DNA of 64,000 nt from Bacteroidia bacterium. Lineage in GTDB: Bacteria > Bacteroidota > Bacteroidia > Cytophagales > Cyclobacteriaceae. The notes beneath the pieces were generated by a model. The model did not search any database. It saw only the letters and a list, made by a program, of their open reading frames with translations, and was not told the DNA's origin. How positions within the stretch are numbered: position 1 is the first letter of the stretch; every line of letters starts with the position of its first letter. Below, piece by piece: positions 7,923-16,343 of this stretch. The position numbers and the translations under genes are program-made. The stretch spans positions 62,001 through 126,000 of the forward strand of contig JAUILA010000004.1 in the NCBI GenBank assembly GCA_030432655.1, in the 5' to 3' direction.

Positions 7923-9389
7923 ATGCGAGCAACTACATTAAGCATTCTCCTGTGTCTTATGACATTTATGGCGAATGCACAGGAACTACGTTTAACGCTG
8001 AATGATATCATTGAACGGGCCAAGGAGCAATCCCCGGCGGCTAAACAGGCTGAGACTAGGCTGGAAAACCGCTATTGGCAGTATCGCTTTTACAGGTCAA
8101 ATTATAATCCACAGTTACGGCTGGAAGGTTATGTGCCCGACTATAACCGCGATTTCTTCAGTAACCGGCAGGATGATGGTACTATCGTTTTCCAGGAGCG
8201 CCAGCAGATCAATTCCCTGGTGAACATGGGTATTGAACAACCTATTCCCTGGACGGGTGGTAATGTTTCTATTAACTCAAACCTGAGTTATTTCAAAGAT
8301 ATTGAGAGAGATCTGACCCAGTTCAATACAACCTTGTTCAATGTTCGGCTGGTCCAGCCAATCTTTGGGTTCAATGATTTAAAATGGGATAAGCGAACGG
8401 AACCACTCCGCTATGAGGAATCACGCCGGGAGTATGTGGAAAACATGGAAGAGATAAGCAGGGAAGCGACTCAGCGTTTTTTCAGTTACCTGGATGCCCA
8501 GATCAATTATGAGATTGCCCAGTTTAACCTGGCTAATAACGATACTATTTATAAAATTGAGCAGGGACGCTATAATATCGGGACGACTTCCAAAGACAAA
8601 CTGCTGCAAGTGGAATTGCAGCTGCTCAGGTCGGAGCAGGATGTGGTGGAAGCCCAGCTTGACCGTGAAACTTCCCGGTTACGATTGCGTGAATTTATCG
8701 GCCTGACCCAGGATGTGCAGATCCAGCTGGTTCTCCCGGAAGATATTCCGGAATTTGATCTGGATTTCAATGAGGCGCTGGAATATGCCAAAATGAACAG
8801 GTCTGACTTCCTGCAGTTTGAACGGCGAAGAATTGAGGCGGAGCGGGAGGTGGCCCAGGCCAGGGCTGAGCGATTTCAGACCAACCTGGTGGCATCGTAC
8901 GGGTATAATAATGCGGGCCCCGAATTTTCAGGACTCGATGTTGATCCCAATAACCAGCAGCGACTTAACCTGACCTTTAATATTCCGATCATTGACTGGG
9001 GCCGTAACAAAGCAAGGATGCAGACAGCGCTCGCTAATATGCGACTGAATGAATATGTGATCGCGCAGGACGAACAATTATTTGAACAGGAAATCCTCAC
9101 CCAGGTGCGGCAATTTGCTGTGTTGCGCTCTCAGCTGGAAATTACGAATAAGTCAGACGAAGTAGCCCAGGAGCGTTACGATGTTGCCCAAAACAGGTAC
9201 CTCATCGGTAAAATCGATATCACAAACCTGAATATTGCCCTGAATGAAAAGGATGATGCGCGGAGGAGTTATATTAATGCCTTGCGCTCATTCTGGACTG
9301 CCTATTTTGACCTGCGCCGGCTGACTTTGTATGATTTTGAGGATAAGGTACTTCTTTATAAACCGGACGAATTCCAGCAGGAATACTAA
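7923..9389 (+). CDS. TolC-family outer membrane efflux protein
   Basis: A 488-residue protein with a cleavable signal peptide (hydrophobic core ILLCLMTFMANA, likely cut before QELRL). It is followed by two similar halves rich in long amphipathic helices, as in the TolC family. RLTLNDIIERAKEQSP at the N terminus and the internal EALEYAKMNRSDFLQ are the two repeats of the helix-start motif. The protein would form the trimeric outer-membrane duct for the adaptor and permease encoded just upstream. Length is normal for the family. Confidence 0.9.
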   Translation: MRATTLSILLCLMTFMANAQELRLTLNDIIERAKEQSPAAKQAETRLENRYWQYRFYRSNYNPQLRLEGYVPDYNRDFFSNRQDDGTIVFQERQQINSLVNMGIEQPIPWTGGNVSINSNLSYFKDIERDLTQFNTTLFNVRLVQPIFGFNDLKWDKRTEPLRYEESRREYVENMEEISREATQRFFSYLDAQINYEIAQFNLANNDTIYKIEQGRYNIGTTSKDKLLQVELQLLRSEQDVVEAQLDRETSRLRLREFIGLTQDVQIQLVLPEDIPEFDLDFNEALEYAKMNRSDFLQFERRRIEAEREVAQARAERFQTNLVASYGYNNAGPEFSGLDVDPNNQQRLNLTFNIPIIDWGRNKARMQTALANMRLNEYVIAQDEQLFEQEILTQVRQFAVLRSQLEITNKSDEVAQERYDVAQNRYLIGKIDITNLNIALNEKDDARRSYINALRSFWTAYFDLRRLTLYDFEDKVLLYKPDEFQQEY

Positions 9390-9416
9390 TTCACTATTTT
9401 TTTGCATATTGGAAGG

Positions 9417-9812
9417 ATGAAGTTTTTGTTGGTTTTCCTGATGTTCTGCTGTGTGTCGTCTTACGCTCAGGATGATCTGAAGTTTGGCGATACGGCTACC
9501 ACGAACAAGAATCCTACCTATGAGCCAAAAAACAAGGAGCGCAAAAAAAAGCGCCCGATTCAGTGGATTAAAAATGATTCTGACGGGCTGCTGACAGGTA
9601 ACAAGTGCATGCAGGATGTGATGGACGAAATGGGGTTTGAATACCTGATACAGATCAAAGGGCAGCCTGGGTACAAGAGCGAACTTGGCCGCCTCGCGCA
9701 CAACCTGACTGCCAAAATCGGAATTATGTTCCGGAATGGGCCATTCTGGAAATTCAGGTTAAAAAAGGAGCGAAATGAATGCCGGGAAAAAACCGGTGAC
9801 TTCGTGGGTTGA
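9417..9812 (+). CDS. Small secreted basic protein of unknown function
   Basis: A 131-residue protein with a clear signal peptide (MKFLLVFLMFCCVSSYA, cut before QDD) and a mature part rich in Lys and Arg. I do not recognise the family. Visible landmarks are a KNKERKKKRP basic patch, and two mature-region cysteines (in NKCMQDV and NECREK) that could form a disulphide. ATG 9417 is preceded by GGAAGG and begins the signal peptide, so I prefer it to an upstream in-frame TTG at 9402. It follows the TolC gene by 27 bp on the same strand and may be part of that operon. Its stop is directly adjacent to the convergent purB stop. Confidence 0.6.
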   Translation: MKFLLVFLMFCCVSSYAQDDLKFGDTATTNKNPTYEPKNKERKKKRPIQWIKNDSDGLLTGNKCMQDVMDEMGFEYLIQIKGQPGYKSELGRLAHNLTAKIGIMFRNGPFWKFRLKKERNECREKTGDFVG

Positions 9813-11156
9813 TCAGCTTCCCGTGTAATTAAACGGGGTGATAGCCAGTAATTCCTGCTTCACGGTATCATCAACATTCAGCATGCCGATAAATGACCGG
9901 ATTTTTTCCTCGTCGATCTTTTCATTTGTACGGGTCAGCTCCTTCAGGGCTTCGTATGGTTTCGGGTAGCCTTCCCTTCTGAGGATCGTTTGGATTCCTT
10001 CCGCTACTACTGCCCAGTTGTCTTCCAGGTCTTGCCTGATGGATACTTCATCAAGTTGTAATTTGCCCATCCCTTTTCGCAATGACTGCAGCGAAATCAG
10101 CAGGTGACCCAGTGGAACGCCCACATTTCGGAGAACGGTACTGTCTGTCAGATCACGCTGAAGACGGGAAACGGGAAGTTTTGCGGAGAGATGCTCAAAA
10201 AAGGCATTGGCGATCCCAAAATTCCCTTCCGCATTTTCAAAGTCAATAGGATTTACTTTGTGCGGCATGGCAGACGAGCCGACTTCTCCTTCCGCAATTT
10301 TCTGGGTGAAGTAGTGCATTGAGATATACTGCCAGACATCACGGCTGTAATCAATAAAAATGGTATTGATCCGCTTCAGACAGTCAAATAACGCTGCCAG
10401 GTGATCGTAATGGTCAATCTGTGTCGTCGGTGAACTGCGCTTCAGCTGCAGCGTATTTTCAACAAAATTACTTCCGAAGGCATGCCAGTCCTTATCCGGG
10501 TAAGCCACGTGGTGGGCATTGAAATTTCCGGTTGCCCCACCGAATTTGGCAGAATATGGTATGTGCGACAATGATTCACGTTGCTCGACCAGGCGCTGAT
10601 GGAATACCAGCATTTCCTTGCCCATGGTGGTTGGACTGGCAGGCTGACCGTGTGTCCTGGCAAGCATCGGGACCTTTTCCCAAAGCTTGGCAAAGTGCGC
10701 AATTTCTTCAATTACCTCATCCAGAAGTGGATAGACCTCTTCTTCCAGTGCTTCCTTAAGAGACAACGGGATGGCCGTATTATTTATGTCCTGGGAGGTA
10801 AGTCCGAAATGGATAAACTCCTTGTACGGTACCAGGTCATGCTGATCAAACCATTCCTTAAGAAAATACTCAACCGCTTTAACATCATGATTGGTCGTCC
10901 TTTCAATTTCCTTAATTCTTTCCGCATCTGACTCCGTAAATTTCTTATAAATGTCCCGCATCGACCCAAATATGGCGTGATCTACTTTCTTCAATTGCGG
11001 GAGGGGTAATTCACAGAGTGCAATGAAGTATTCCACCTCAATGCGGACACGGTATTTGATAAGACCAAATTCCGATAAATAGGAGGCAATATTCTTGGTA
11101 TGTCTGCGATATCTCCCGTCTACCGGAGAAACTGCATTTAAAGGGGTCAGGTCCAT
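9813..11156 (-). CDS. purB: Adenylosuccinate lyase
   Basis: A 447-residue member of the fumarase/aspartase superfamily. The family signature appears as SSAMPHKVNPIDFEN near residue 290. ARTHGQPASPTTMG near residue 165 holds the catalytic His region, and LTSQDINNTA near 117 matches the substrate-binding loop of PurB. The enzyme acts twice in purine synthesis: it splits SAICAR to AICAR, and adenylosuccinate to AMP, releasing fumarate each time. Length matches the family. The gene stands alone on the minus strand, with a TATTTTTG element 22 bp before its start. Confidence 0.95.
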   Translation of the reverse strand: MDLTPLNAVSPVDGRYRRHTKNIASYLSEFGLIKYRVRIEVEYFIALCELPLPQLKKVDHAIFGSMRDIYKKFTESDAERIKEIERTTNHDVKAVEYFLKEWFDQHDLVPYKEFIHFGLTSQDINNTAIPLSLKEALEEEVYPLLDEVIEEIAHFAKLWEKVPMLARTHGQPASPTTMGKEMLVFHQRLVEQRESLSHIPYSAKFGGATGNFNAHHVAYPDKDWHAFGSNFVENTLQLKRSSPTTQIDHYDHLAALFDCLKRINTIFIDYSRDVWQYISMHYFTQKIAEGEVGSSAMPHKVNPIDFENAEGNFGIANAFFEHLSAKLPVSRLQRDLTDSTVLRNVGVPLGHLLISLQSLRKGMGKLQLDEVSIRQDLEDNWAVVAEGIQTILRREGYPKPYEALKELTRTNEKIDEEKIRSFIGMLNVDDTVKQELLAITPFNYTGS

Positions 11157-11177
11157 AGTAAGTCTCTTTTAAGGATG

Positions 11178-11185
11178 CAAAAATA
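11178..11185 (-). promoter_or_regulatory. -7 promoter element (TATTTTTG) for purB
   Basis: Minus-strand TATTTTTG fits TAnnTTTG and lies 21 bases upstream of the purB ATG. A TTG lies 15 bases further upstream, somewhat closer than the usual -33 spacing. Confidence 0.5.
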
Positions 11186-11299
11186 ACAATTTAAGACTAT
11201 CAAGGGGCGATATCGCGAATTCATTCAGGCTAAATCCTCCTGGGTAAACAGTCAAGAGGTATTGTTCGGTTGAAAGTGGCGATATAAATAGCTTTACGG

Positions 11300-11307
11300 T
11301 ATCTTTG
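11300..11307 (+). promoter_or_regulatory. -7 promoter element (TATCTTTG) for the reductase gene
   Basis: TATCTTTG matches TAnnTTTG exactly and lies 49 bases before ATG 11357. The predicted leader would carry the hairpin at 11315-11334 and a four-codon open frame at 11339-11353. Confidence 0.5.
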
Positions 11308-11314
11308 TGAGAAG

Positions 11315-11334
11315 GCCGGGATAGTTGACCCGGC
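11315..11334 (+). promoter_or_regulatory. Leader hairpin before the reductase gene
   Basis: GCCGGG and CCCGGC pair perfectly around an 8-base loop. The hairpin lies between the -7 element and the start codon, so it would sit near the 5' end of the mRNA. There is no T-run after it, so it is not a terminator. It may stabilise or regulate the transcript. Confidence 0.4.
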
Positions 11335-11356
11335 GAACATGAACTACCAGTAAACT

Positions 11357-12481
11357 ATGGCATTTAGCTTTTTTAAGAAGAAGAAAAAGACAGACAATAA
11401 GTCGTCAGCTGACCTCTCGAGCCGCTACAGGCACCTTCAGGTGCGTGAAATTGTCAGGGAGACAAAGGATGCAATCACCATAATTTTCGAAAAACAGGAG
11501 TCGCCGATGGTATACAAATCCGGGCAATTCCTTACCCTGATCCTGAATATCGACGGAAAAGAAGTCCGTCGCGCATATTCCCTGTGTTCTGCTCCTCAGG
11601 TGGATGAATATATGGCTGTTACCGTGAAACGGGTGGAAGGAGGCCTGGTTTCGAACTGGCTGAATGAACGTTGCCGTCCGGGAGATACTATCAAGGTAAT
11701 GGAAGCCATGGGCTCATTCACCACGGAATACAACGCAGGAAATAAGCGGCATCTGATTCTTTTTGCCGGAGGAAGTGGTATCACCCCGATGATGTCTATT
11801 ATAAAATCATTGCTGACCAAGGAACCTGACAGTATCAGCTCGCTGATATACTGTAACCGGAACATTGACAGTATTATTTTCCGGGAAACGCTGGACGAAT
11901 TGCAAACCAGGTATGAAGGACGTTTGCGTGTGATACATGTGCTCGATGATGCGCCCATGAACTGGCAGGGTCATTCAGGCCTGCTTAATCATGACATGCT
12001 CATCAAAATTTTTGAAAGGCTTCCGGACTGGGGGATCGATCATTCCACCTACCTGATGTGCGGACCGGAAGGAATGATGAAGAATGTGCAGAACATACTT
12101 GTCGAGCAGGAAATTCCTGAAAATAAAATCTTCAAGGAAAGCTTTGTGGCCGGAACAATTGACAAGGAACTCAGGACACCGGAAACGGAGGGGGATGATG
12201 CGATCCAGTCCCGAGAAGTGAAAATTATTTATGACGGGGAGGAACATGTATTTACCGTCGAACCAGACAGTACAATTCTTGAGACCGCCCTGGATATGGG
12301 AATTGATCTTCCTTATTCTTGCCAGAGCGGGCTATGTACCGCCTGTCGCGGAAAGTGCTTGTCCGGAAAAGTGAAACTGGATGAAGAAGAAGGATTGTCA
12401 GAGTCGGAAAGAGAAGATGGATATGTCCTTACCTGTGTGGGGCATCCGCTAACCGACGATGTTGTTATTGAAATCGGATAA
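11357..12481 (+). CDS. Ferredoxin-NADP reductase family flavoprotein with C-terminal 2Fe-2S domain
   Basis: A 374-residue electron-transfer protein of the PaaE/phthalate-dioxygenase-reductase type. After a Lys-rich N terminus, the FAD domain carries RAYSLCSAP (RxYS motif, near residue 75). The NAD(P) domain carries GGSGITPMMS near 135 and CGPEGMM near 235. A C-terminal plant-type ferredoxin domain has the cysteine set CQSGLCTACRGKC plus TCVGHP, fitting Cx4Cx2C...C. It should pass electrons from NAD(P)H through FAD and the iron-sulphur cluster to an oxygenase or similar partner. No oxygenase lies beside it, and paa genes are absent, so the partner is unknown. The oligopeptidase gene starts 3 bp later. 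Confidence 0.87.
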   Translation: MAFSFFKKKKKTDNKSSADLSSRYRHLQVREIVRETKDAITIIFEKQESPMVYKSGQFLTLILNIDGKEVRRAYSLCSAPQVDEYMAVTVKRVEGGLVSNWLNERCRPGDTIKVMEAMGSFTTEYNAGNKRHLILFAGGSGITPMMSIIKSLLTKEPDSISSLIYCNRNIDSIIFRETLDELQTRYEGRLRVIHVLDDAPMNWQGHSGLLNHDMLIKIFERLPDWGIDHSTYLMCGPEGMMKNVQNILVEQEIPENKIFKESFVAGTIDKELRTPETEGDDAIQSREVKIIYDGEEHVFTVEPDSTILETALDMGIDLPYSCQSGLCTACRGKCLSGKVKLDEEEGLSESEREDGYVLTCVGHPLTDDVVIEIG

Positions 12482-12484
12482 GTT

Positions 12485-14215
12485 ATGGAGCAGCAAGTAG
12501 AAATACCTCAGAGACCGGAGCGAAAATTCCTGCCGGAAAATATACAAATAGACAGCTGGGATACGATTGAGCCTTATTTCAAAGACCTTCTTGATCGTGA
12601 GATCGGAAGTGCGGATGAATTGAGAACCTGGATGCATGACCGGAGCGAACTGGAGTCGGTGATTTCAGAGGACATTGGCTGGAGATATATTAATATGACC
12701 AGGTGGACAGATAACGAGGACTACAGCCAGGCATACCGCGATTTTGTTCAGAAAATCCAGCCTTTAATTGCCCCGTTTTCCGACAAGCTAAATAAAAAGG
12801 CCATGGACTCTCCCTATATCAAAGCCCTGGAGAAAGAAGAAGGGTATGATATTATGATCCGGGAGATCCGTAAGGAGATTGACATTTTCAGGGAGAAGAA
12901 CATCCCCCTGTTTACCGAGATACAGACTGAAACACAACGCTACGGACAGCTCACCGGGGCCATGACCGTTGAGGTGGATGATACGGAAATGACCCTGCAG
13001 CAGGCAGCGGTCATTCTCCAGGAAACTGACCGGTCCCGCCGGAAGGAAGTATATGAAAAAATTGCCGCCAGAAGGTTGCAGGATTCCGAAAAGCTCGATT
13101 CACTCTATGACAAGCTGATAGAACTTAGAACAGAAGTAGCCAAGAATGCCGGCTTTAAAAATTTCAGGGACTACAAATTTAAGTCCATGGGCAGGTTTGA
13201 TTACACCCCTGCCGATTGTTTTGATTTTCATAAATCGGTGCGTGAAGAAGTGGTTCCCATGTTGAACGACCTGGCGCGGGACCGCAAAGAGAAGATGAAG
13301 CTGGATAAACTTCGTCCCTATGATAAAGCGGTTGACCCGCTGGGTCGCGACTCGCTGAAACCTTTCAGAGATAGTAAAGAACTGACTAACCGGACCATCG
13401 AGGTATTCAAGCGCCTTGATCCATTCCTCGGCCAGTGCCTGGAGATTATGCGGGAAATGGGACATCTCGACCTTGAAAGCAGAAAAGGAAAAGCGCCCGG
13501 AGGATATAATTATCCACTTGCGGAAATCGGAGTGCCGTTCATCTTTATGAATGCCACTTCTACCTTACGTGACATGGTTACGATTCTTCATGAGGGCGGA
13601 CATGCTGTCCATTCATTCCTCACGCGTGAACTGGAACTGAATGATTTTAAACATACTCCCTCTGAAGTGGCTGAGCTTGCTTCGATGAGCATGGAGCTAA
13701 TATCCATGGATCACTGGGACCTGTTTTTTCCTGATTCTGATGACTTGAAACGGGCAAAGACAGAACACCTGGAGCAGCTCATTGAAACCCTTCCATGGGT
13801 GGCTGTCATTGATAAATTCCAGCACTGGATTTACGAACATCCTGAGCATAGTCATGAAGAAAGAATTTCTGAATGGAATGATATTCTGTCCCAATTCAGC
13901 GATGATATAACGGATTGGTCAGGATATGAGAAGAATAAGGATTATCTGTGGCAAAAGCAGCTTCATCTTTACGAGGTGCCGTTTTATTACATCGAGTACG
14001 GAATGGCTCAGCTCGGGGCGGTTGCGGTCTGGAAAAATTTCAAGGAGGATAACAGAAAGGGACTGGAAGGATATATGAACGCCCTGCGCCTCGGTTATAC
14101 CCGATCCATCCCACAGGTATATGAAGCCGCGAATATCAGGTTTGACTTCAGCCGGGATTATATCCGCGAGCTTATGCAGTTTGTCCGGGACGAACTGGCG
14201 GCAATCGGAGAATAA
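12485..14215 (+). CDS. M3-family oligoendopeptidase (PepF-like)
   Basis: A 576-residue metallopeptidase. The zinc motif is HEGGHAVHSF near residues 370-380, with the third ligand expected in the helix SEVAELASMSMELIS about 25 residues further on. The N-terminal helical part and length match the M3B (PepF) group, which cleaves short peptides in the cytoplasm. No signal peptide is visible. It starts 3 bp after the reductase gene, so it is probably co-transcribed, although no functional link is obvious. GMAQLGAVAVW near residue 500 is the C-terminal conserved segment of the family. Confidence 0.9.
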   Translation: MEQQVEIPQRPERKFLPENIQIDSWDTIEPYFKDLLDREIGSADELRTWMHDRSELESVISEDIGWRYINMTRWTDNEDYSQAYRDFVQKIQPLIAPFSDKLNKKAMDSPYIKALEKEEGYDIMIREIRKEIDIFREKNIPLFTEIQTETQRYGQLTGAMTVEVDDTEMTLQQAAVILQETDRSRRKEVYEKIAARRLQDSEKLDSLYDKLIELRTEVAKNAGFKNFRDYKFKSMGRFDYTPADCFDFHKSVREEVVPMLNDLARDRKEKMKLDKLRPYDKAVDPLGRDSLKPFRDSKELTNRTIEVFKRLDPFLGQCLEIMREMGHLDLESRKGKAPGGYNYPLAEIGVPFIFMNATSTLRDMVTILHEGGHAVHSFLTRELELNDFKHTPSEVAELASMSMELISMDHWDLFFPDSDDLKRAKTEHLEQLIETLPWVAVIDKFQHWIYEHPEHSHEERISEWNDILSQFSDDITDWSGYEKNKDYLWQKQLHLYEVPFYYIEYGMAQLGAVAVWKNFKEDNRKGLEGYMNALRLGYTRSIPQVYEAANIRFDFSRDYIRELMQFVRDELAAIGE

Positions 14216-14225
14216 AGATTGTTAA

Positions 14226-14720
14226 TCAGGGGCGGAATACGCCCCTGGTTTGAATCTGCTTCATTGTAAAAGGAGACACGATGTTAACATCAATATCTAT
14301 CTCCCAGGCACTTGAACTTATTCGTCTACCGGTGATCCTGCCTGATGAAGGTGCCACAGACCCTTCCTGAATGCAAAAACAAAAACGGTTATAGTAGGTA
14401 AGTGCGTCACTTAATTCTTCAGGACCCTCCAGAATAAATTCGTCCAGATCAGGATCGATTTGAAACAGCAGGCGTTCGCTGAATTCATCGTCTGCAATAT
14501 TCGGATTGTCCTTGTACTGATACTGATATTCAAAAACCAGTTTATCCCCGTTATCGATCACGGCACTCACGCCATCACTGAACGGGTAAACAGCGACCTT
14601 TGAATCTTTGTATAGCAGGTAATGACAAAAACCTTCCTCACAGTTCAAATCCCAGGGAGCCGGATCCTTTTCACAGGACAGAAGGCCAAGAAGGAGTAAA
14701 AAACAACCAATCCGTTTCAT
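14226..14720 (-). CDS. Hypothetical lipoprotein
   Basis: A 164-residue protein whose N terminus is a lipoprotein signal: MKRIGCFLLLLGLLSC, with the lipobox LLSC and an acidic start to the mature part (EKDPAPWD). I do not recognise the family. The mature domain looks beta-rich, with four cysteines (NCEEGFC, FCFC) that could pair. The frame continues upstream without a stop, but ATG 14720 starts the signal peptide and is the natural choice. It lies 34 bp downstream of the arginine decarboxylase gene on the same strand, so it may be co-transcribed with it. Confidence 0.65.
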   Translation of the reverse strand: MKRIGCFLLLLGLLSCEKDPAPWDLNCEEGFCHYLLYKDSKVAVYPFSDGVSAVIDNGDKLVFEYQYQYKDNPNIADDEFSERLLFQIDPDLDEFILEGPEELSDALTYYNRFCFCIQEGSVAPSSGRITGRRISSSAWEIDIDVNIVSPFTMKQIQTRGVFRP

Positions 14721-14754
14721 ATACGGAAGACACTTCTGAGAATAAAAAGGTTGG

Positions 14755-16152
14755 TCAGTAGCCAAGTGTTTTGAGCATGGAATCACTGTTCTGCTCGCTG
14801 GCAAACAGCTTTGAAGTGATTTTACCATTCTCATCTTTATCAATGATCACGTGCTTGGGCGCCGGAATAAGGCAATGTTGAATACCTCCATATCCGCCAA
14901 GAGACTCCTGGTATGCGCCGGTATGGAAAAATCCGATATACAATTTGTCATCCGGGTTCTTTTCGTCAATCATTGGGAGAAACACCTCGCTGGTATGTGC
15001 TTCGCTGTTGTAATAGTCCTGGCTGTCACAAGTTAGCCCACCCAGGTTTACCTTATGATACATTTCATCCCACTTATTGACAGAAAGCATCACGAACTTA
15101 TGGTTCAGACCCCACACATCCGGCATATGCGTAATAAATGACCCGTCAATCATATACCAAAGCTCCTTGTCATTCTGAAGCTTCTGATCCATAATGGAGT
15201 AGAGGGTGGCTCCGCTTTCACCGACGGTGAAACTTCCGAACTCGGTAAATATGTTTGGAACCGGGACATTGTTTTTTCCGCAAATCCATTTCACATTCTC
15301 CACGATCTGTTCGGCCATGTATTTATAATCATACTCAAACCCAAGGGAATTCTTGATCGGGAACCCACCGCCAATATCAATGGTATCCAGGTCGGGACAT
15401 TCTTTTTTGAGTTCACAGTATTTAAAAATAAACCGGCTAAGCTCACTCCAGTAATAGGCGGTATCCCTTATGCCTGTGTTAATAAAAAAATGAAGTAGTT
15501 TCAGTTTTGCCTTTTTACTGGGTTTGATCTGTTCACGGTACAAGGTGTTAATATCCCCGTAACGAATACCCAGGCGCGAAGTATAAAATTCAAAATTAGG
15601 TTCTTCGTCGGCGGCAATCCGGATACCCACTTTATACGGGCCATTCACATGTTCTTCATAGTGCTTAAGTTCATGCAGATTATCAAGCACCGGAATACAA
15701 TTCTCCCAGCCATCATTGAGCAATGCTGAAATATACTCCCGGTAAAGAGGCCGCTTGAATCCATTGCACACGACATAAATGTTTTTTTCTATCTGCCCGC
15801 GTTCGTGGAGTTTCCGAACAATGGGAATGTCATACGACGAGGAAGTTTCAATGTGGGCACCACTTCTGATCGCCTCTTCCATTACAAAGGAAAAATGGGA
15901 CGATTTTGTACAGTAACAATACGTGTATGACCCTTCGTAGCGATGTTTCTTAATGGCCTGTGTGAATATATCCCGGGCAAAATTGATGTTTTCCGAAATC
16001 TTCGGGAGGTAGGTCATTTTTAGCGGGGTGCCGTATTTTTTTATGATATCCATCAGAGGGACATCATGAAAATACAATTCGTTCTTTTCTACTTTGAATT
16101 CCTTTTGCGGGAAATAAAAAGTCTGTTCAATGAGGTCTTTATATGTTTTCAA
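14755..16152 (-). CDS. speA: Arginine decarboxylase, PLP fold III type
   Basis: A 465-residue PLP enzyme that should convert arginine to agmatine, the first step of polyamine synthesis. The PLP lysine is probably Lys83 in YCYCTKSSH. TIDIGGGFPI near residue 250 is the glycine loop that binds the PLP phosphate. LTCDSQDYY near residue 385 carries the catalytic Cys-Asp motif of the ornithine/diaminopimelate/arginine decarboxylase family. It is the compact Bacteroidota form, shorter than the E. coli SpeA (about 650 residues). The start is a TTG at 16152: there is no ATG nearby and an in-frame TAA lies six codons upstream. It is divergent from the amidinotransferase-CtlX operon and separated from it by 191 bp. 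Confidence 0.85.
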   Translation of the reverse strand: MKTYKDLIEQTFYFPQKEFKVEKNELYFHDVPLMDIIKKYGTPLKMTYLPKISENINFARDIFTQAIKKHRYEGSYTYCYCTKSSHFSFVMEEAIRSGAHIETSSSYDIPIVRKLHERGQIEKNIYVVCNGFKRPLYREYISALLNDGWENCIPVLDNLHELKHYEEHVNGPYKVGIRIAADEEPNFEFYTSRLGIRYGDINTLYREQIKPSKKAKLKLLHFFINTGIRDTAYYWSELSRFIFKYCELKKECPDLDTIDIGGGFPIKNSLGFEYDYKYMAEQIVENVKWICGKNNVPVPNIFTEFGSFTVGESGATLYSIMDQKLQNDKELWYMIDGSFITHMPDVWGLNHKFVMLSVNKWDEMYHKVNLGGLTCDSQDYYNSEAHTSEVFLPMIDEKNPDDKLYIGFFHTGAYQESLGGYGGIQHCLIPAPKHVIIDKDENGKITSKLFASEQNSDSMLKTLGY

Positions 16153-16315
16153 TCCAGAGACGGCGGGTTAATTTTACGTTTATACAATCTTACAAATTTC
16201 AACAGAAATCAAGAAAATTTGTTGATTCTGATCTGAAATAATCAGTCTTTTTTCTGTTTAATGGTAACTCTGAGGTAATCTTGGTATGCTTCTTTTTAAT
16301 GAGCAGACGGCTGAG

Positions 16316-16323
16316 TACCTTTG
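16316..16323 (+). promoter_or_regulatory. -7 promoter element (TACCTTTG) for the arginine/polyamine operon
   Basis: TACCTTTG fits TAnnTTTG and lies 20 bases before ATG 16344. It supports starting the amidinotransferase-family gene at 16344 rather than at the upstream in-frame codon 16281. Confidence 0.45.
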
Positions 16324-16343
16324 CGCGTATAAAACAGGCCCGT

